NCBI GenBank assembly: GCA_963682175.1 | Contig: OY821789.1 | Span: 7,378,001-7,442,000 of the forward strand | Direction: 5' to 3' | Source: Triglochin maritima | Lineage: Eukaryota; Streptophyta; Magnoliopsida; Alismatales; Juncaginaceae | Length of the DNA stretch: 64,000 bases | Shown: piece by piece, positions 25,176 through 38,800 of the stretch | How the letters are laid out: each line of letters opens with the position of its first letter | Position numbering within the stretch: position 1 is the first letter of the stretch | Program-made: the position numbers and the translations under genes | Notes under the pieces: generated by a model | Seen by the model: only the letters and a program-made list of their open reading frames with translations | What the model was told of the DNA's origin: nothing | The model's database searches: none

Positions 25176-25625
25176 TAGGGTTGTAAATGGGACGGGTGTA
25201 ACTCACCGCTCCGCCCGTTAATGCAGGCAAAATAACTTACCCACCAACCCGCATCTCGCAAAATCCACACAATAAACGGGATGAGTTGTTGTTTTCTCGC
25301 AACCCAACCGCATAACGTGATAACCCGAATAATCGATCGAAATAGATTTTTCTATGTAAATTAAACACTAAAATTACTTTATTTAACAATATGATGTAAA
25401 AGTAGATTGGCAAAACTGGAAAATATTGATATATTGTATTTGTATGTACAATACATATTTAAAAGTATGAATATATATTGATATATTACATAGAATTATA
25501 TACAAACATTACAATATCATGATCAAACATAAAAATTAATAAATAGGACGGAATAACCTTAAGATGGGTAGTGAGTTTTTTTTGGCCTCCGGGTAAAATT
25601 TTGTCACGTCCCGTTCATACCCCTA
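25176..25625. mobile_element. Non-autonomous hAT-like element (MITE)
   Basis: 450 bp with imperfect inverted ends: TAGGGTTGTAAATGGGACGG on the left, and the right end reading TAGGGGTATGAACGGGACG on the opposite strand. No coding capacity. The TAGGG start resembles plant hAT ends. I did not find a clean 8-bp duplication (flanks end TGTGCA and begin TGTACA), so the superfamily is tentative. Confidence 0.55.
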
Positions 25626-26099
25626 TGTACAGTATCCTGGCTTAAATTCGCAGCCTTTTCAAGGATGAAAAGTATATACTATTTCTTTTTGTCTCCCGTT
25701 GGCTTAAAAGCACGAGCACTATATACCACAAAATTAATAAAGTACACATACCTATTAATAACCCTTAAGAAGAATATGTTTCTTTAAAAAAGCATGCAAA
25801 AAGAAGAAGAGGAACAATCAACTTCTCCACCAACCCACTTTAATTAATATGAAAAAAGAGCATTTAAGATTCGGATCCCGTGAGCAGATCGAAGGATCAT
25901 CATTGCATGCAAACCGCAACCAGCTCAACTAAAACAACACAGAGTGATGTACATAAACAACATTGGATGAATACAACATGCATATATATATATATAGAGA
26001 GAGAGAGAGAAGCAACAAATCAATAAGTAATACTATATATAATTCAAATTAAGAACACCATTAACTCGATCATCGTATATTAAATACAAAAAAACATAC
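25626..26099. other. Intergenic, no gene seen
   Basis: AT-rich sequence with a (TA)n(GA)n simple repeat at about 25981-26011. No coding feature recognised. Confidence 0.5.
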
Positions 26100-26210
26100 C
26101 TTGGTGTTGATTGTTTGCACCAGACACAGCAGAAGACTAGAGCTTTAGTGTTGCTTTGGAGAAGTGGTGAAGATGGTGTCGACTTCCGGATTTGATCCTC
26201 TTCTTATAGG
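26100..26210 (-). promoter_or_regulatory. Candidate minus-strand promoter and non-coding first exon
   Basis: On the minus strand a TATA-like CCTATAAGAAG lies at about 26200-26210. It is followed by about 90 bp of leader-like sequence ending CACCAAG|GTATGTTTTTTT at about 26100, a good splice donor. The next downstream gene on this strand is the MATE gene, 4.1 kb away, so this could be its distal 5'UTR exon or a non-coding transcript. This is inference only. Confidence 0.3.
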
Positions 26211-26311
26211 GAGGGATCTCCTTCCTCGGTTTGTACAACCATGCACACGAATTTAGGTCTCCACGCAGGATCACATGACAACCTAATTCCGTGGGACCCA
26301 CTTTGCACTAA

Positions 26312-26951
26312 GAGCAGAAATAACAACGCCCGGACTACCCTGGGACGCCCTGCACTCTCTTTCCGTCACGTCAGCTTCTCTCTCTGCCACATCAGTTCAC
26401 CCAACCCACCCAAAAAATACTCTTACCCATGCCCGGGCTACCCCCACCCACCCTACACTGTCTTTCCTCCACATCATTTCTTAATTAAACATTTTAATTT
26501 TCACACAACATTCAACAAATTACATTTTATATAATTCTAATAACATTACAATTCTATTTTAACTCAAAATATTGTTAATAATTACTGCTAAATCACGAAA
26601 TTATTATTAAATATTACGGAGCCACCTCAGTGGAAGCATGATTAAAGTGCACGCATGATATTAGACCATACTATTAAACCACATCGATAGGTCGTTCGGA
26701 GGTCTCGCATGATATTGGTTCTGGAAATTTCTTAATTTTAATCACTTACAAAAAAATTATTACCCCACATTTATAACAAATACTCAATCCATTAATAACA
26801 AAACATTCACTAAATAATTAAAATTTTAAAAAAAAGACGACGAATGGGGGGGGACACATGCCCCCCACCCGATGGGCGCCCGGGCACCAAATCGGGTGCT
26901 CCGGCACCCGATTACGCACCCGAGCGGGCGCCCGACCCATTAAGGATGCCC
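26312..26951. mobile_element. PIF/Harbinger-like MITE
   Basis: 640 bp flanked by TAA at 26309-26311 and 26952-26954, the 3-bp duplication of PIF/Harbinger elements. The ends are inverted: GAGCAGAAATAACAACGCCC on the left against GGGCATCCTTAATGGGTCGG read from the right. The right end is GC-rich (CGGGCGCC-type runs at 26870-26940). No transposase. The 26241-26534 (+) frame across the left end is not a gene. Confidence 0.7.
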
Positions 26952-26954
26952 TAA

Positions 26955-28131
26955 CTTTTTATGGTACTCTCCCTCTCACTGCGGCTTAAAATTTTGACCA
27001 CAAACTCGGTTTGTTACAACGGTTTGCAGTACTGATAGACACAAACAATAATATAAATTTAAAGAGATGAGTGGAAATAAAAGTAAATAACATCGAGATG
27101 AAGAGCCCAGTTATTCTTTGTATTTTCAGATTTCACTTAGTTAAAATAAATAATTTTTTGGTTTTGACCTTCAAGATTTCCCCCACCCTAGCTCGAATTT
27201 TTTACCTACTTGTACTTCCAACCTAGATTTTTAGTGTGCTAGTAATTGAATAGGTAATTTTTTACTTTTTTGATTATTCACATGAATTTTGACCGTACTT
27301 ACCTAAATTCCTTGACACCATTTCGTGTAATAGGCTTAGTAAGCCTATCAATCGGTCATCTGGTAAGCCATGAAACAAACCTAAATAAAGAGAAATTTAC
27401 ACTCCCGAGCAACTTTACACCATTCGATCACACGCTGCGTAATTATTGATGTATTTTGCAATTGAAACTTAAGCTTCTTAATTATGTGGTTGAAACGTGG
27501 TGAGGTGCAGAGAAAGGGAGGGTGTTGGGACAGACTTTTGTTTCTTGTGGTGATGATCAGTTGGAGACCACATACGTGATGTCTTTTGTGGGTTTGGAAT
27601 GGTCCACAAACACGATGTTGTTAACAAGGGGAGTGTGTGTTGCCAATGCCTCCAATTCTTTATAGATATTTTGCACTTAAAACGATGTGTTCAGGTTCGT
27701 ATTAGACTTTACTGAAGGAGTGTACATTGGTTAATAGGTTGGTCGGATTTGGCCAAAATCCGAATCCAATTTGGCTTCGGCATTCAATGAGAATCCAATT
27801 AAATTCGACCTAAGTACTTAGGTACACAGTGTATTGTCAGTGTCTTACCCAACTTAATCAGTTTGAGTTAGTTAACTCAAGCCAACGTACACCTAGCAAT
27901 TTAATTAAGGGGGGTGGCAACGATATATAAAAAAGTCGCGTTAATGCAGCTTTCTAAGAACAATACTCTGAGCATTAATTTGGGCAATTAGTTTATTGTT
28001 TTCGGGATGTTATTTGTTGACATTTCAGGACGTTTAGGTTTTCGTATAAATAGTTTCGAAGGTTGTTAAGATTATGCCCATAATTGACATATGATGTAGA
28101 ATCAAATGAGCCGAACCTATCAACTGGATAA
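26955..28131. other. Intergenic, no gene seen
   Basis: AT-rich sequence between two Harbinger-like MITEs. I see no coding region, RNA gene or repeat structure. Confidence 0.5.
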
Positions 28132-28579
28132 GACCATCTGCAGCAATAACCTAGGTCATCCACATTCTCTCTTTTCTTTCTCTCCCCGTCACGTTTTCAC
28201 GGCACAATCTCATATTTTTCCCTCAATATTTACCCCTTAACCATGACCTAAGTCATCACACTCTCTTTCATCCACATCATTATTTTTTTCTTCAGAAACT
28301 AGAAATTTGGATTTTGAAAATCTAACGTTATCAAAATAATACTCCAATTTAATAAATACTCACCAATTTACAAAATAATACTCCAAATTATAACCCTAAT
28401 CCTAATTAGTATCAAAATATAAACTACAACTACTTAACCTCTAATTTTTATCAAAATATAAACCCTTAAACCTTTAAAACAAATACCAAAATAAAATAAA
28501 TAAATAAACTCGACCAACCAGGTCGTCCCGGGGCATGACTGCGGATGACCCGCACGGGATGACCCCGTTAAGGTTGCTC
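28132..28579. mobile_element. PIF/Harbinger-like MITE
   Basis: 448 bp flanked by TAA at 28129-28131 and 28580-28582. Left end GACCATCTGCAGCAATAACC; right end read inward GAGCAACCTTAACGGGGTC. Same end pattern as the element at 26312-26951. Confidence 0.7.
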
Positions 28580-28616
28580 TAAGTGCTTTTCATATTCTTA
28601 TTAACCTACCGACTAC

Positions 28617-28705
28617 CAATTTGGGGTAGCTCAGTTAGGAGATTTTTTATTTTGTGATTATCAAGACCAGTAATCGAAACTCCACCGTCTCATTTGTATG
28701 TTTAG
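28617..28705 (+). repeat. tRNA-like (SINE-like) fragment
   Basis: GGGGTAGCTCAGTTAGGAG at 28623-28641 resembles a tRNA 5' half with an A box. About 40 bp later, GTAATCGAAACTCC resembles a decayed B box (GGTTCGANNCC). No cloverleaf forms, so this is at best an old tRNA-derived SINE fragment. Confidence 0.3.
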
Positions 28706-28762
28706 GATGTCAAGATTTGAAATGGAATTGGATAGAGAAGATAAAATTTAAATTAAAAAAAA

Positions 28763-29754
28763 TGAATTGTTTGGTTACCACTAACAACCAACGAAATTGA
28801 TTTTATATCAACCGAAAGTAACTATTTGACATAATATCATAGAAAAATAAAAAAACTTAATAATAATGCTATTACTTTTTCCCCAATGTCATTCTATTAA
28901 TAATCCTCCCTTACACATTAACTATACTTTTAATTTTTGTTCCGTTACAAAATCACCCTGAATAAATCAAGAATTCATAATTCTTCTCTCAATCTCCCTT
29001 CTCTCTCTCTCTTTTCTCTTTTCTCTTTCTCATCTCTCATTTCTCTAGTTAAAGTTAAACGTTTGATTATTACATTATTCAAATATGATAATTGTTTAAA
29101 AAATAAATCAATATATTTTTAATATATTTTTTCAAAAGAATAAATATTTCTCAAAATATATTTTGTATTTTTTTGAAAATAATGACTTTTTAATTTCCTT
29201 AAAAATTCATTTATTTATTATCAAATTCTTTTACTAAATATATTATAATATCAATATTTTGAAATAAGATTAAAAAAAAGCTTTTAGAAAATAATTTTAT
29301 AAAAATAATTATTTTTGTCCAAAAATATAATTGATATAAAAAATATTTATTAGAAAATATTTTTTTATCAAAAATAATTATCAATTTTTATTAAATTTAG
29401 TAACCGAGCTATTAAGCTGAGAGAAAAAGAAGAGATAAAAGTAAAGAGAGAGATGAGAGAGTTAAGATATTTAAGTTTTTTTTTTGCAAAATTTACAACC
29501 CATATAATAAATTTTACGTATTCTCGGATTATCCATAGTGATCTTGCAAAATTTTTATTATGTATTAATATATCTAACGGAAGTTAACAGAAAAGTTAAA
29601 GAGCAATCAGACTTGCTAATAGAATGACATTGGGAAAAAGTAATGACATTAGGATAAATTTTTTTTGGGTTTTTCTTGAGATATTAAGCCAAATAGTTAC
29701 TTTTAGATGGTATAATGCAATTTCAATGGTTGTTAGTGGTACCCAAATAATTCA
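28763..29754. mobile_element. Long-terminal-inverted-repeat MITE, copy A
   Basis: About 990 bp with arms of 250 bp or more that are imperfect inverted copies. The left arm starts GAATTGTTTGGTTACCACTA and the right arm read inward starts GAATTATTTGGGTACCACTA. Further in, both arms carry AATGTCATTCTATTA-type and TAACGGAAG/CCGTTA-type blocks and end in a CT/GA-rich centre (about 28980-29050 and 29420-29460). Related copies are at 46943-47907 and probably 49715-50275. No coding capacity; no clear target duplication. Confidence 0.65.
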
Positions 29755-32700
29755 CCCCAAAAAACTTATTAACGTGAAGATGTGCATGTATATATGCTAT
29801 CAACTAGATATCCTAAGACATTTTATACAATAATGACATACAATGACCATGTATATGAACTGACTATCACACTTAACGCGCGACCGCCAAATTTAAGGGA
29901 TTTTTATTTTATTTTCTGAAAATCTTCTGCATTATTATATTCTAACTAAATATCAATATAAGACACGTTTTTGCTAGAACTTGATCGGGACATTATGGTT
30001 CATACCAACGCCAAAAGGAGTAGTTAATTCAAAAGGAATGTTTGAATTGTGGGTAAGCTACACCTATCGTGTTTCTCTTCTAAGTCGGGTAGAATGCAGG
30101 TTTAAGCTCCATCCGCGCAATCAACTTGTGGATAGAAACAACGGATTTACAGCACATCATTAATAATTAAAATTAACAAACTGCTTACCAAAAACTGTTA
30201 CTAAGATAATTAAAACTTAATTATATGCATGTGTTCTTTCTTTCATGCTCAGAAGTAGTGCATTTGTTTATTACCATTAAAACAGTAATAAAGTATTAAT
30301 AGCCAACATATATAACAATGTGAACGAAATTGGTCGTGCGTCTTAATGGACTTGTTCGGTCACGAGAGTAGGTCTTAGGTTAGTGATAGCACAAACCATT
30401 TGGGAAGCTTCCTTTGCCCATTGATTTAGGACTTATTAGTGGAGTACGTATTGTAGTGGTTGCTTGGGACATAACAAATTAGGATCACATTGAAGTATGT
30501 AAATAATTCAAGTGGTGGCTCGTGACGTGGCATGATTGACTTTAATCAAATTTAGATTATGGGGGGTGTGTGGAGACACTTTCTTAATAACAATAAGTGT
30601 GGTAGACGCAAGTCTGGCCCAGCGACTCGAATAGAAGTTTCATGCTTACACTTTCGATAGGCTTCGGAGTTTTATATAAGTCCAATAGAACGACATATAT
30701 ATTGTAAATGCTGTAAAATATATACATGGTTTTTAAGGAAACGCCCATCTAGAGGCAAGTTGGGTTGTAGAGTGTGGACATACCGGGCTGGAATCAAATG
30801 TGCTAAATCACTATTATGGTTTCATTTGTTACATTGTATGTGTCATTGGAGTTACTACAAGCACTATCCGTACACTTACAAGTGATACAAAGAATTTTCT
30901 CCGTGAGATGAAGAGTTGGATTGGTTGATAGTTAGGTCAACACCAAAGCTTGTGAATTAGCTAATTATCACAATCTTGAAAGGAAATAGGCTTTTGACTA
31001 TAATTACATGTTGTGCACCATTTAGTGGTAGTCTTTTGACTTTAAGAAAACTTCAGGAAATAACTGGCCGTGTAATCATTAAATTCGAAGAAACAAGAAG
31101 ATATACGGTTAATAGCGTTTTCCCGTTTCTCTTTCACTTTTTTTTAGATTTATGGTGAAAAAACAAGCTCCTACTTAAGCCATTTCAAAAGAATAATTAT
31201 AATTGAAAAAAAATCAAAACTACAGAGTTGTTCTTATCTATTTTCTTCAAAAATCCTCTTATGAAAAGCATTACTTAATTTGATTTATTTTTATTTTCTT
31301 TTCCATCCTCTTAGCAAAATAACAAATGGTATACCATAGATTCAAACTTTGCGTCCTGCCCTCAAATATCATTAGCTGAACAATTTCCATTTCATTAGTT
31401 GAAAGGGGAAAATTTCAGATAAAAGAGTGCAATTGTCCATATTCCATTTACGAATTCATGTAACCCATGACAACAAACGTTAATTTTTGGACTTTCGTCT
31501 GGTGCTAAAGGTTCATTGATGTTGAAGTCATTTTTTGAGCCGAAAAACACAGTACGTGATTCCTAGGTGCTAATAATAACCATCACTATATTCAGTAGAA
31601 TCTAAATTATGAGATGTCTTTATCGTGAAGAGTAAATAATTTGCTTTCCTTTCACGTAAGCCTTCACTTTCCAAGTCAGAGTTTTTGCCGAGACGAAATT
31701 TAGAAACACTAACATAAATATACCAAATGAAAAGAAAATATCTGTCAACATCCGTTTGTTTACAACCTCAGGGTGTAAATAATAACTAAAAGCTTGAAAG
31801 AAATCTACAACATTGCTTTCACGATTTTTCATCATTTTCTAACTACATATTTTAAAGTTCTGAAAATTCCTCAACTTTACTTCCAAATTTTATAAAGATT
31901 TTCAGACTACCAATTACCCGTAGGTCTAGAAGTCATGTTCTGTCAATTTTAAGTAACAGTCACACAAACAACCATTACCCCTGTTCCTGCTCGAAATACG
32001 CCTTCAATGATACCTCCATACATTAGCTCATGTAGAAACCACTCGCTTTAGGACCATACCTAATTTACTTTATGACATGACATGCTGCTTAAAAAAGAAC
32101 TAAACCAACGATATACTAAAATAACATAATTGAACCTACAACAACTCAACACCTGTGATTTTATCTCACCAAATGACGGCAATAGAACAGCAATCAGGTA
32201 AAGGTGGCTATAATCCAAAACCAGCCTAACAGGAAAGATTATAGTTCTTGCTACGTATCAAACTAGAGAAAGGATTAAAAAGTCGAAGCAAAACAACCCA
32301 AGTGGAGTCCCATGTCATGCAAATAACTAGAATTTCTGTTGTTGAATGCGACAGGAAATTTGACGGGAAAGGTGGAAGTGTTCAGTCAAGCACGAACCAC
32401 TCACCACTCCATGTCTAACATGCTAGAAATGTTATCTTCGAACAAGTGGATCCACTAATGGAAACAACTCCTTCCTTCTACCAAAAACAGCCACTAGTTT
32501 ATGTACTCGACAAGAGAAGACAAGGAACATATATCACATGAATACAAAGACTTTACCACTTCCATCAAGAGAAGACAAGAGAAGTGTAATGGCCGGCAGG
32601 ATTTTGGCATCGAAAATTATCTGCCTGAATTCAAAAAATGTTTACAGAGATAGTTGGCTCTCCCATCTCTAAGAAAAAAAAATGTTTTAAATCAAAGTAG

Positions 32701-32809
32701 TTCAGCCATACCATCAAAACTTATTGTCAACCAAAAAATTAACCTGCATCAAGAAGTACTCTGAAAAGGCTCCAAAGCACTACATGGAGAAGGATGTGAC
32801 AGCAGATAT
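29755..32809. other. Intergenic / 3' flank of DiT1, no gene seen
   Basis: About 3 kb without a recognisable gene or element. The last few hundred bases before 32809 should hold the DiT1 3'UTR. Short frames here (for example 31835-31620 minus) have no recognisable features. Confidence 0.5.
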
Positions 32810-35800
32810 TTACCACAACCCAATGGCCTTCCACCACATACCCCCAATACCGAGCCATATGACAATGTTGACAACTGAGATTAAGAAGCCATAGCCCCAC
32901 CATGTACTGAGAGGTACATAGTTAGCTCCATAAAAGACAGGAGCAGATCCAATCCCATAGTGAGTCAGACCACCCATAAGGTTGGAAAGGAATGCGAGGA
33001 CCATAGCGCCAAAGAGAGGTGGGGTGCCCAGCGCACTGGACACGGACAAGAAGGCCGTGAACATTGCTCCTATGTGAGCAGCACCACTGGCAAAGAAATA
33101 GTGAGAGTAGAAGTAAAGCAGAACTAAGATACCAAATGACAGCTGCCATGAGAGACCTAGCCCGCCAACAAACTGTAATGAAGTACATACATGGGTCAGT
33201 TCAGTCATTAATTGAGATGAGTAAGAGAAAATTTTCCAATCTGTAAACAGTAACTCATATCAATCATATATTTTAACTATATCTAACCATATTCAATAGG
33301 CAAGACAAGAATAACAAATGACACATCAATAAAAAAGACTAGAAATCATTTTGATGTTCCTTGCATCCATCCTTGGGCAAATCGAAATATATCAGCAGTG
33401 GTAAATAGGTGTCTTAAGCCATGTATTTGACTGTTCCCCACAAGCAGACCTAAAAGTAATTGGTAGATGTTTGATCTATTGCACCACCATGATCCCATGC
33501 ATAAGAATATCCGAGTGCTAGCAGCAGTAAAGGAGATATTCCTTGGATCAGGTAGGCTGTACGTATAACATGCAAGGATAACAAACTGTTCCCAACTTCT
33601 AAATATGAAAATGAACTTTGCTCCCATCTACAAACCAAACTCCAGTTCCCCACCAGGAAAAAGAAATTTGCTTATAACACTATTTTTATGTTAAATTTTA
33701 AAAAGGAATATGTTGTCAAAGACTCAATGAGGATCCTTGGTCTTGTATTTCATATGAGATAGGTAGATCATGACGCTCCAACTAGTTTGAAACAAAATGC
33801 TATTGTTGTTGTGGTGGTGGTAGATCATGACAGAAAATATAAACTACCGATTATTATATTTTGTTTTGCTGAAAATTCTTTACAGAAAATTTACATATAA
33901 TTCTTTCCTTGTTTTAAAATATTTTACATCCCTACAGGTACCAATAAATTAGGATTTTGCATGTTTGTTTTTAAATCTTATAAACACTATCGTGTTACAT
34001 AATTACCAATATTTTTGTAATTTCAGATAATAAAAAAAGCAAATGAGTGAATAAAAAGACAAAAAAGGCAATCAGAAAGACAATATACTGCATTTTTGAA
34101 AGCATTATACAATTACTGTATGATTGTAAAACGTGCTACAATTTCAAGTGGGATTCTACAACTATTTAATCTGAAATCATTTGATTCTCCTTGCAACATG
34201 TGTACATCTGATAAAATAACTTGGATGGCGTCCTACTGTAGGGCCACAGTAAGATAACTAATTGCAAATTCTCATGCTTAATGTGTTTACTTGATTAGAG
34301 CATGAAATGGTGAATTGGTTCAATTCTGATTCATTTAAAATATATAAATAACTATGCCTGATAAATTTTAACGGTTTTGATCATAGTGCGGCTGACCAAG
34401 GTGCCAATCAAGGCTTACTTAATGACAAAGTGTGGAAGTGATTCACAAATAAACTTGATATGGTACTAGAAAGTGTTGTCCGTTCAAAAGGACATTTTCC
34501 TGAACAAAAAAGTTTCAAGTTATTTCATCCTGTTAATCCTGCCACTGGCATCTATAGTACACCCCATAGTTTCTTTCCGCTAATAGGTGAGTGGTATACT
34601 CAATTGCTATTTTTTATTTTTTATCAGTAATTGCTTTATTTTATTATTTTCCTTTGATGTACTCAAATGTTATTCATTTTTATATTTGTTCTAAACATCA
34701 TCATAGCTTGCTCAACAAAAAGAATGCAAGACAGGTACTTTAACATTTAGAAAGTATCACAAAGCAAGTGCACGCACAAACATAGACCTTGGCGTGGGTT
34801 AGGTGCATCCGTGCATGCACAAAGATAGAATTTAATATGGTTAATGGCATGTGAAAGTAAGAATCTGAATCTGGTAATTGTTCCCGAGTAAAACCATGGG
34901 ATCCAAATGGCAAGAAACACATTTAAGAAAACAAAAGAAAAGTACAACTTCAGTTCATTGCTGTCTTCGAGTCAATGAATATACAACTAAATAAACGTTG
35001 AGCTAGAAAACCGACAAATAAAAAACTATACTAAAATAATAGAAGTCACAAACTGTTCTACTCTAGTGAACGTGTAACAATCCACAAAAAATAAGATAAG
35101 AAAAATTCAAACATAAAATACCAAAAAATCACTTAAGGGGATGATGTACCTTAACTACAGTCTGGCTGAACCATGAAATCAGACCATATTTGTTGAGGTA
35201 ACCAGCCATTGCTATAAGTGCAGCAAACCATGTGAGAGTGTCCCATGCCACCGATTCTGACAAACATTCCTTCCATGTAACAACACCAGTGACTAAGAGA
35301 ACAGATAACCCAAGTATAGCAGCAGTAACAGCATCAACCTTGATCATACTCCCAAAAATCCATAGTCCTACCTGTTTATAGTAGGAAAATACACATGAAA
35401 TTAAGATTTAACAATAAAAAACTAACAACTATGGTTTTAGATTCTTATCAAGAGATGACGACCCTGAGACTCAAATCAGATGAGAACCAAAAAACACTCT
35501 TTACTTCCACGGTTACCACGTTTTAACATACAGAATAAGAAATTAAGTTAAAAATAAATTGGCACTTCATAAACTGAACAATCTATAAATTAACAGCCAC
35601 TTTACCACATGCGACATAAAAGTCACAATGTTATTCCAACTGCTTTATTCTTCTAAACCTTATAAGAATCCACAAAAGGAAGGAATGGAAAAATCAATTA
35701 TGAAATGCCAAAAAACACTTAAGAGCATGGTGTACTTTAGCCGCAGTCTAGCTGAAGCACAGAATAAAACCATAATTACAGACATGGTTCAGCAAACAGT

Positions 35801-38800
35801 AGGTGGAGCAGTAGAGATAACATTGTGACTTCTAACCGATCTTAAAAAAACATTGTGACTTCTATGATCCCATATAGTATAAATGTAGATATTTCTCAGT
35901 CTTAACAATTGAATAAAAGACAATATACTCCAGACACTAAAAAATAATTAGTGTAAATACACCGACAGACATGCGTATAAATGTCTTTTATGACTTGTGA
36001 AAATAGAATGCTAAATCTCACAAATAAAATATTTCAATGAAAATGTAATGATCTGTATCATGCACTATTTTTTATCGGTATATCATGCACTATTAAACCA
36101 ATAAGCTGAGATATCTTCATAGATAAAAGGGATTTGATTTCTTCATTAGTGGTAAACTAGTAGTAAAGGATGAATAGAAGGAATCATTAGACAAGGTAGG
36201 ATCTGCTAGTATGGGTTTAAACTTTAAATCATACTAGGCTAGTGCCTTCATTTCAGTAGTTGAAATTTCACCATGTATAGGGAGTAGTTATTCTTAAAAT
36301 AAGGATGAGTTAAAAGAATAGGGTAGATGTGGCCCACAATCAAGCAGAACTAGTCAGGTACGGATTAAAACCATACTAGTAAAAAGGAGTCATTACTCAT
36401 TAGTCTTGCTTAACTTTATCTAATTAATGATACAAATATGCAAAAGTAATCATGCAAGAACATTATTTCCAAGACTCAAGAAGAAATTCAAGTTAATTAC
36501 AAGCAAGACAAATCAAAAATATTTGACCAAAAGCTTGTCAAAAGTATTTGGTATCAAGTTGACAGGATCCACAAACTTATATAAAACTGTATAATACAAA
36601 GCCAAAGTTCAAATGGAGCTTTATTTGAAGCATAATACAAGATAGTTTGAATGTCAATCTTCTCAATGATACACATGTCGATATGAATACATACATTCCC
36701 TTAATAGTCCATTGGTTGTGTAAGTTTGGAACTTACTCGTTTCTTTAAGATGTTAAATCTCTATTTCAAAAACCAAACCAGCAATCGGACCGAGATTCGA
36801 CCTAAAATCGGAAGTTCACTGGGTCAGTTCATTGAAAAAACCAAAGTCCTCATCAAACCATATCAAACCGGGTTCGATTGGGGAAAAATTGGTCTGTTTG
36901 GTCACTGGTTGAACTGCAGTCTAACTAAAAAAATCTTAAACTACAGTTTGCACTCTGGATTATAAAAAGTAACAATTTACCCCCAAAGACAATTATTTTG
37001 TTTCAATTTAGCCTAGACCAGGGTATCGAACCCGACACGATTAGCCAGGACCCGGCCCGTGGGTCGGATTTTTTTTCTTATGAATTCAAAACTTACAAAG
37101 ATTGGATTCAAAACTGTATAAAATTCGGATTTCAACAAAATAATGAAAGATTGAAGAGCTTAAGAAGAAGATTAGAAAAGATAAGAAGATTTGAAGTACA
37201 AAAAATGAATGGAATTGGGAGGTTTATATAGATCTTTTAGGGTATTTTAGGTTTTTTTTAAATAAAATATAAAATTAATTGGTCTTCCCATGCCTAATTT
37301 AGTCCAAAAGCATTATTTTGCTTCAATCATTAAAATTTCAAATATAATTAGTATTTTGGGTTTGTGAAAAGATAGATTATGACAATAAAATAAAATAAAT
37401 TAACATTATGAATCTTTAAACTTCTTTTTTTCCTTTCTGTTGATAGTTGATGATCATTATATAATAACTAATATGTTTCGATATTTTTGTAAACTTAATT
37501 ATTAATTTTAGTTATATATTGTATAAAGACTTTAAGAATATAAATAATTGGTAAAGTACGTGTAAAATTCGGTTCAATCGGTCAGTCCGCCGGTCGGACC
37601 GTCATCCTAAAATCGTTTTGGTTCAACTCTCAATTCACAAAATGATGATGTTATGTTGATGTCATATTTGGTTGGAACATATTAAACCACCAAGTAAATC
37701 ATTTTGAACTAAATCGAGCATTTACCGGTTTACTCTCCGATTCGTTTCAAAAACCTTGCTTTGAATACAAAAAATAAAATAAACGAAGGCGTCAAAAGGC
37801 TATCCAACTTAGTGACAAAATATAATGAAAAAATATTTGGAAAGAGCAAGATAACATAGTTATTTTAAAAGCAAGTAGGTGTTTCAAGATATAGATATGT
37901 GATATGCAATCTCTAGAGGATGGTAAGGTAATTTTGACATGCAAAAAGTGAATTGAAATGACAAAAAAAATTCATGGAGCCTAACATTTTCATTTATCTT
38001 ATGCTCGTTCTTCAAATGGATTCACACTATATATGATGCATTGGTACTTAGGATATGGAATATGGGCACCACTTATATGCTTACATCAAATTCATGAGTT
38101 GTCAATCATTACGACAAAGGCTCAATTATATTGGGCTCGTCTCAAAAGAACTACAAAAGGAGTTTGGTGTAGCTTAAAACTCTTTTGATTCAATAATGGC
38201 AACATACTTTTGACTGGAGATCAATTAGGTTCATTCAGTTGGAGTCTAGTAGTCTACTGAAATTTAAACTGCTTGAGTTCAAGATAAAACTTGGGGTGAG
38301 TTGCACTTTGCCACCCTCAACAATGGGCTCCAGTTGAAACCTTCATCTTCTAAAGGTCTTTCCCTCAACAGTCAACATGTACGAAAGGCCCTCCAGTCCT
38401 TCACTTCTCACCCATTTGTTAGGTCGATGTCTAATTGCAACATTCTAACTACGTATATTGGCCATGTGACCCTTTAAACAAAAAAAATTTCTAAACAAAC
38501 TACTGTCGACTGAGCAAAACCATAACCTTTTTTCCCTTTTTTTCATCTCAATGATCTCACATGATACCTATTTATTCACTAGATGACTTAAATTGTAACT
38601 TGCAAGTGCATATGGCATCTCAGACCTCCACCTCAAAAAACCAGAGTTAGGAGATTATCCTACAAGTGAAGAGGACCAGCAAGAACTTTTGTACCAAAAG
38701 TGCCACCCATCAGGATTTGAAATATTGCAGAGAACAGCCAGGCTCTATGATTATGTACCATGTAGTTTAGATGTTATTAAGATTTTACATTGATGCATTT

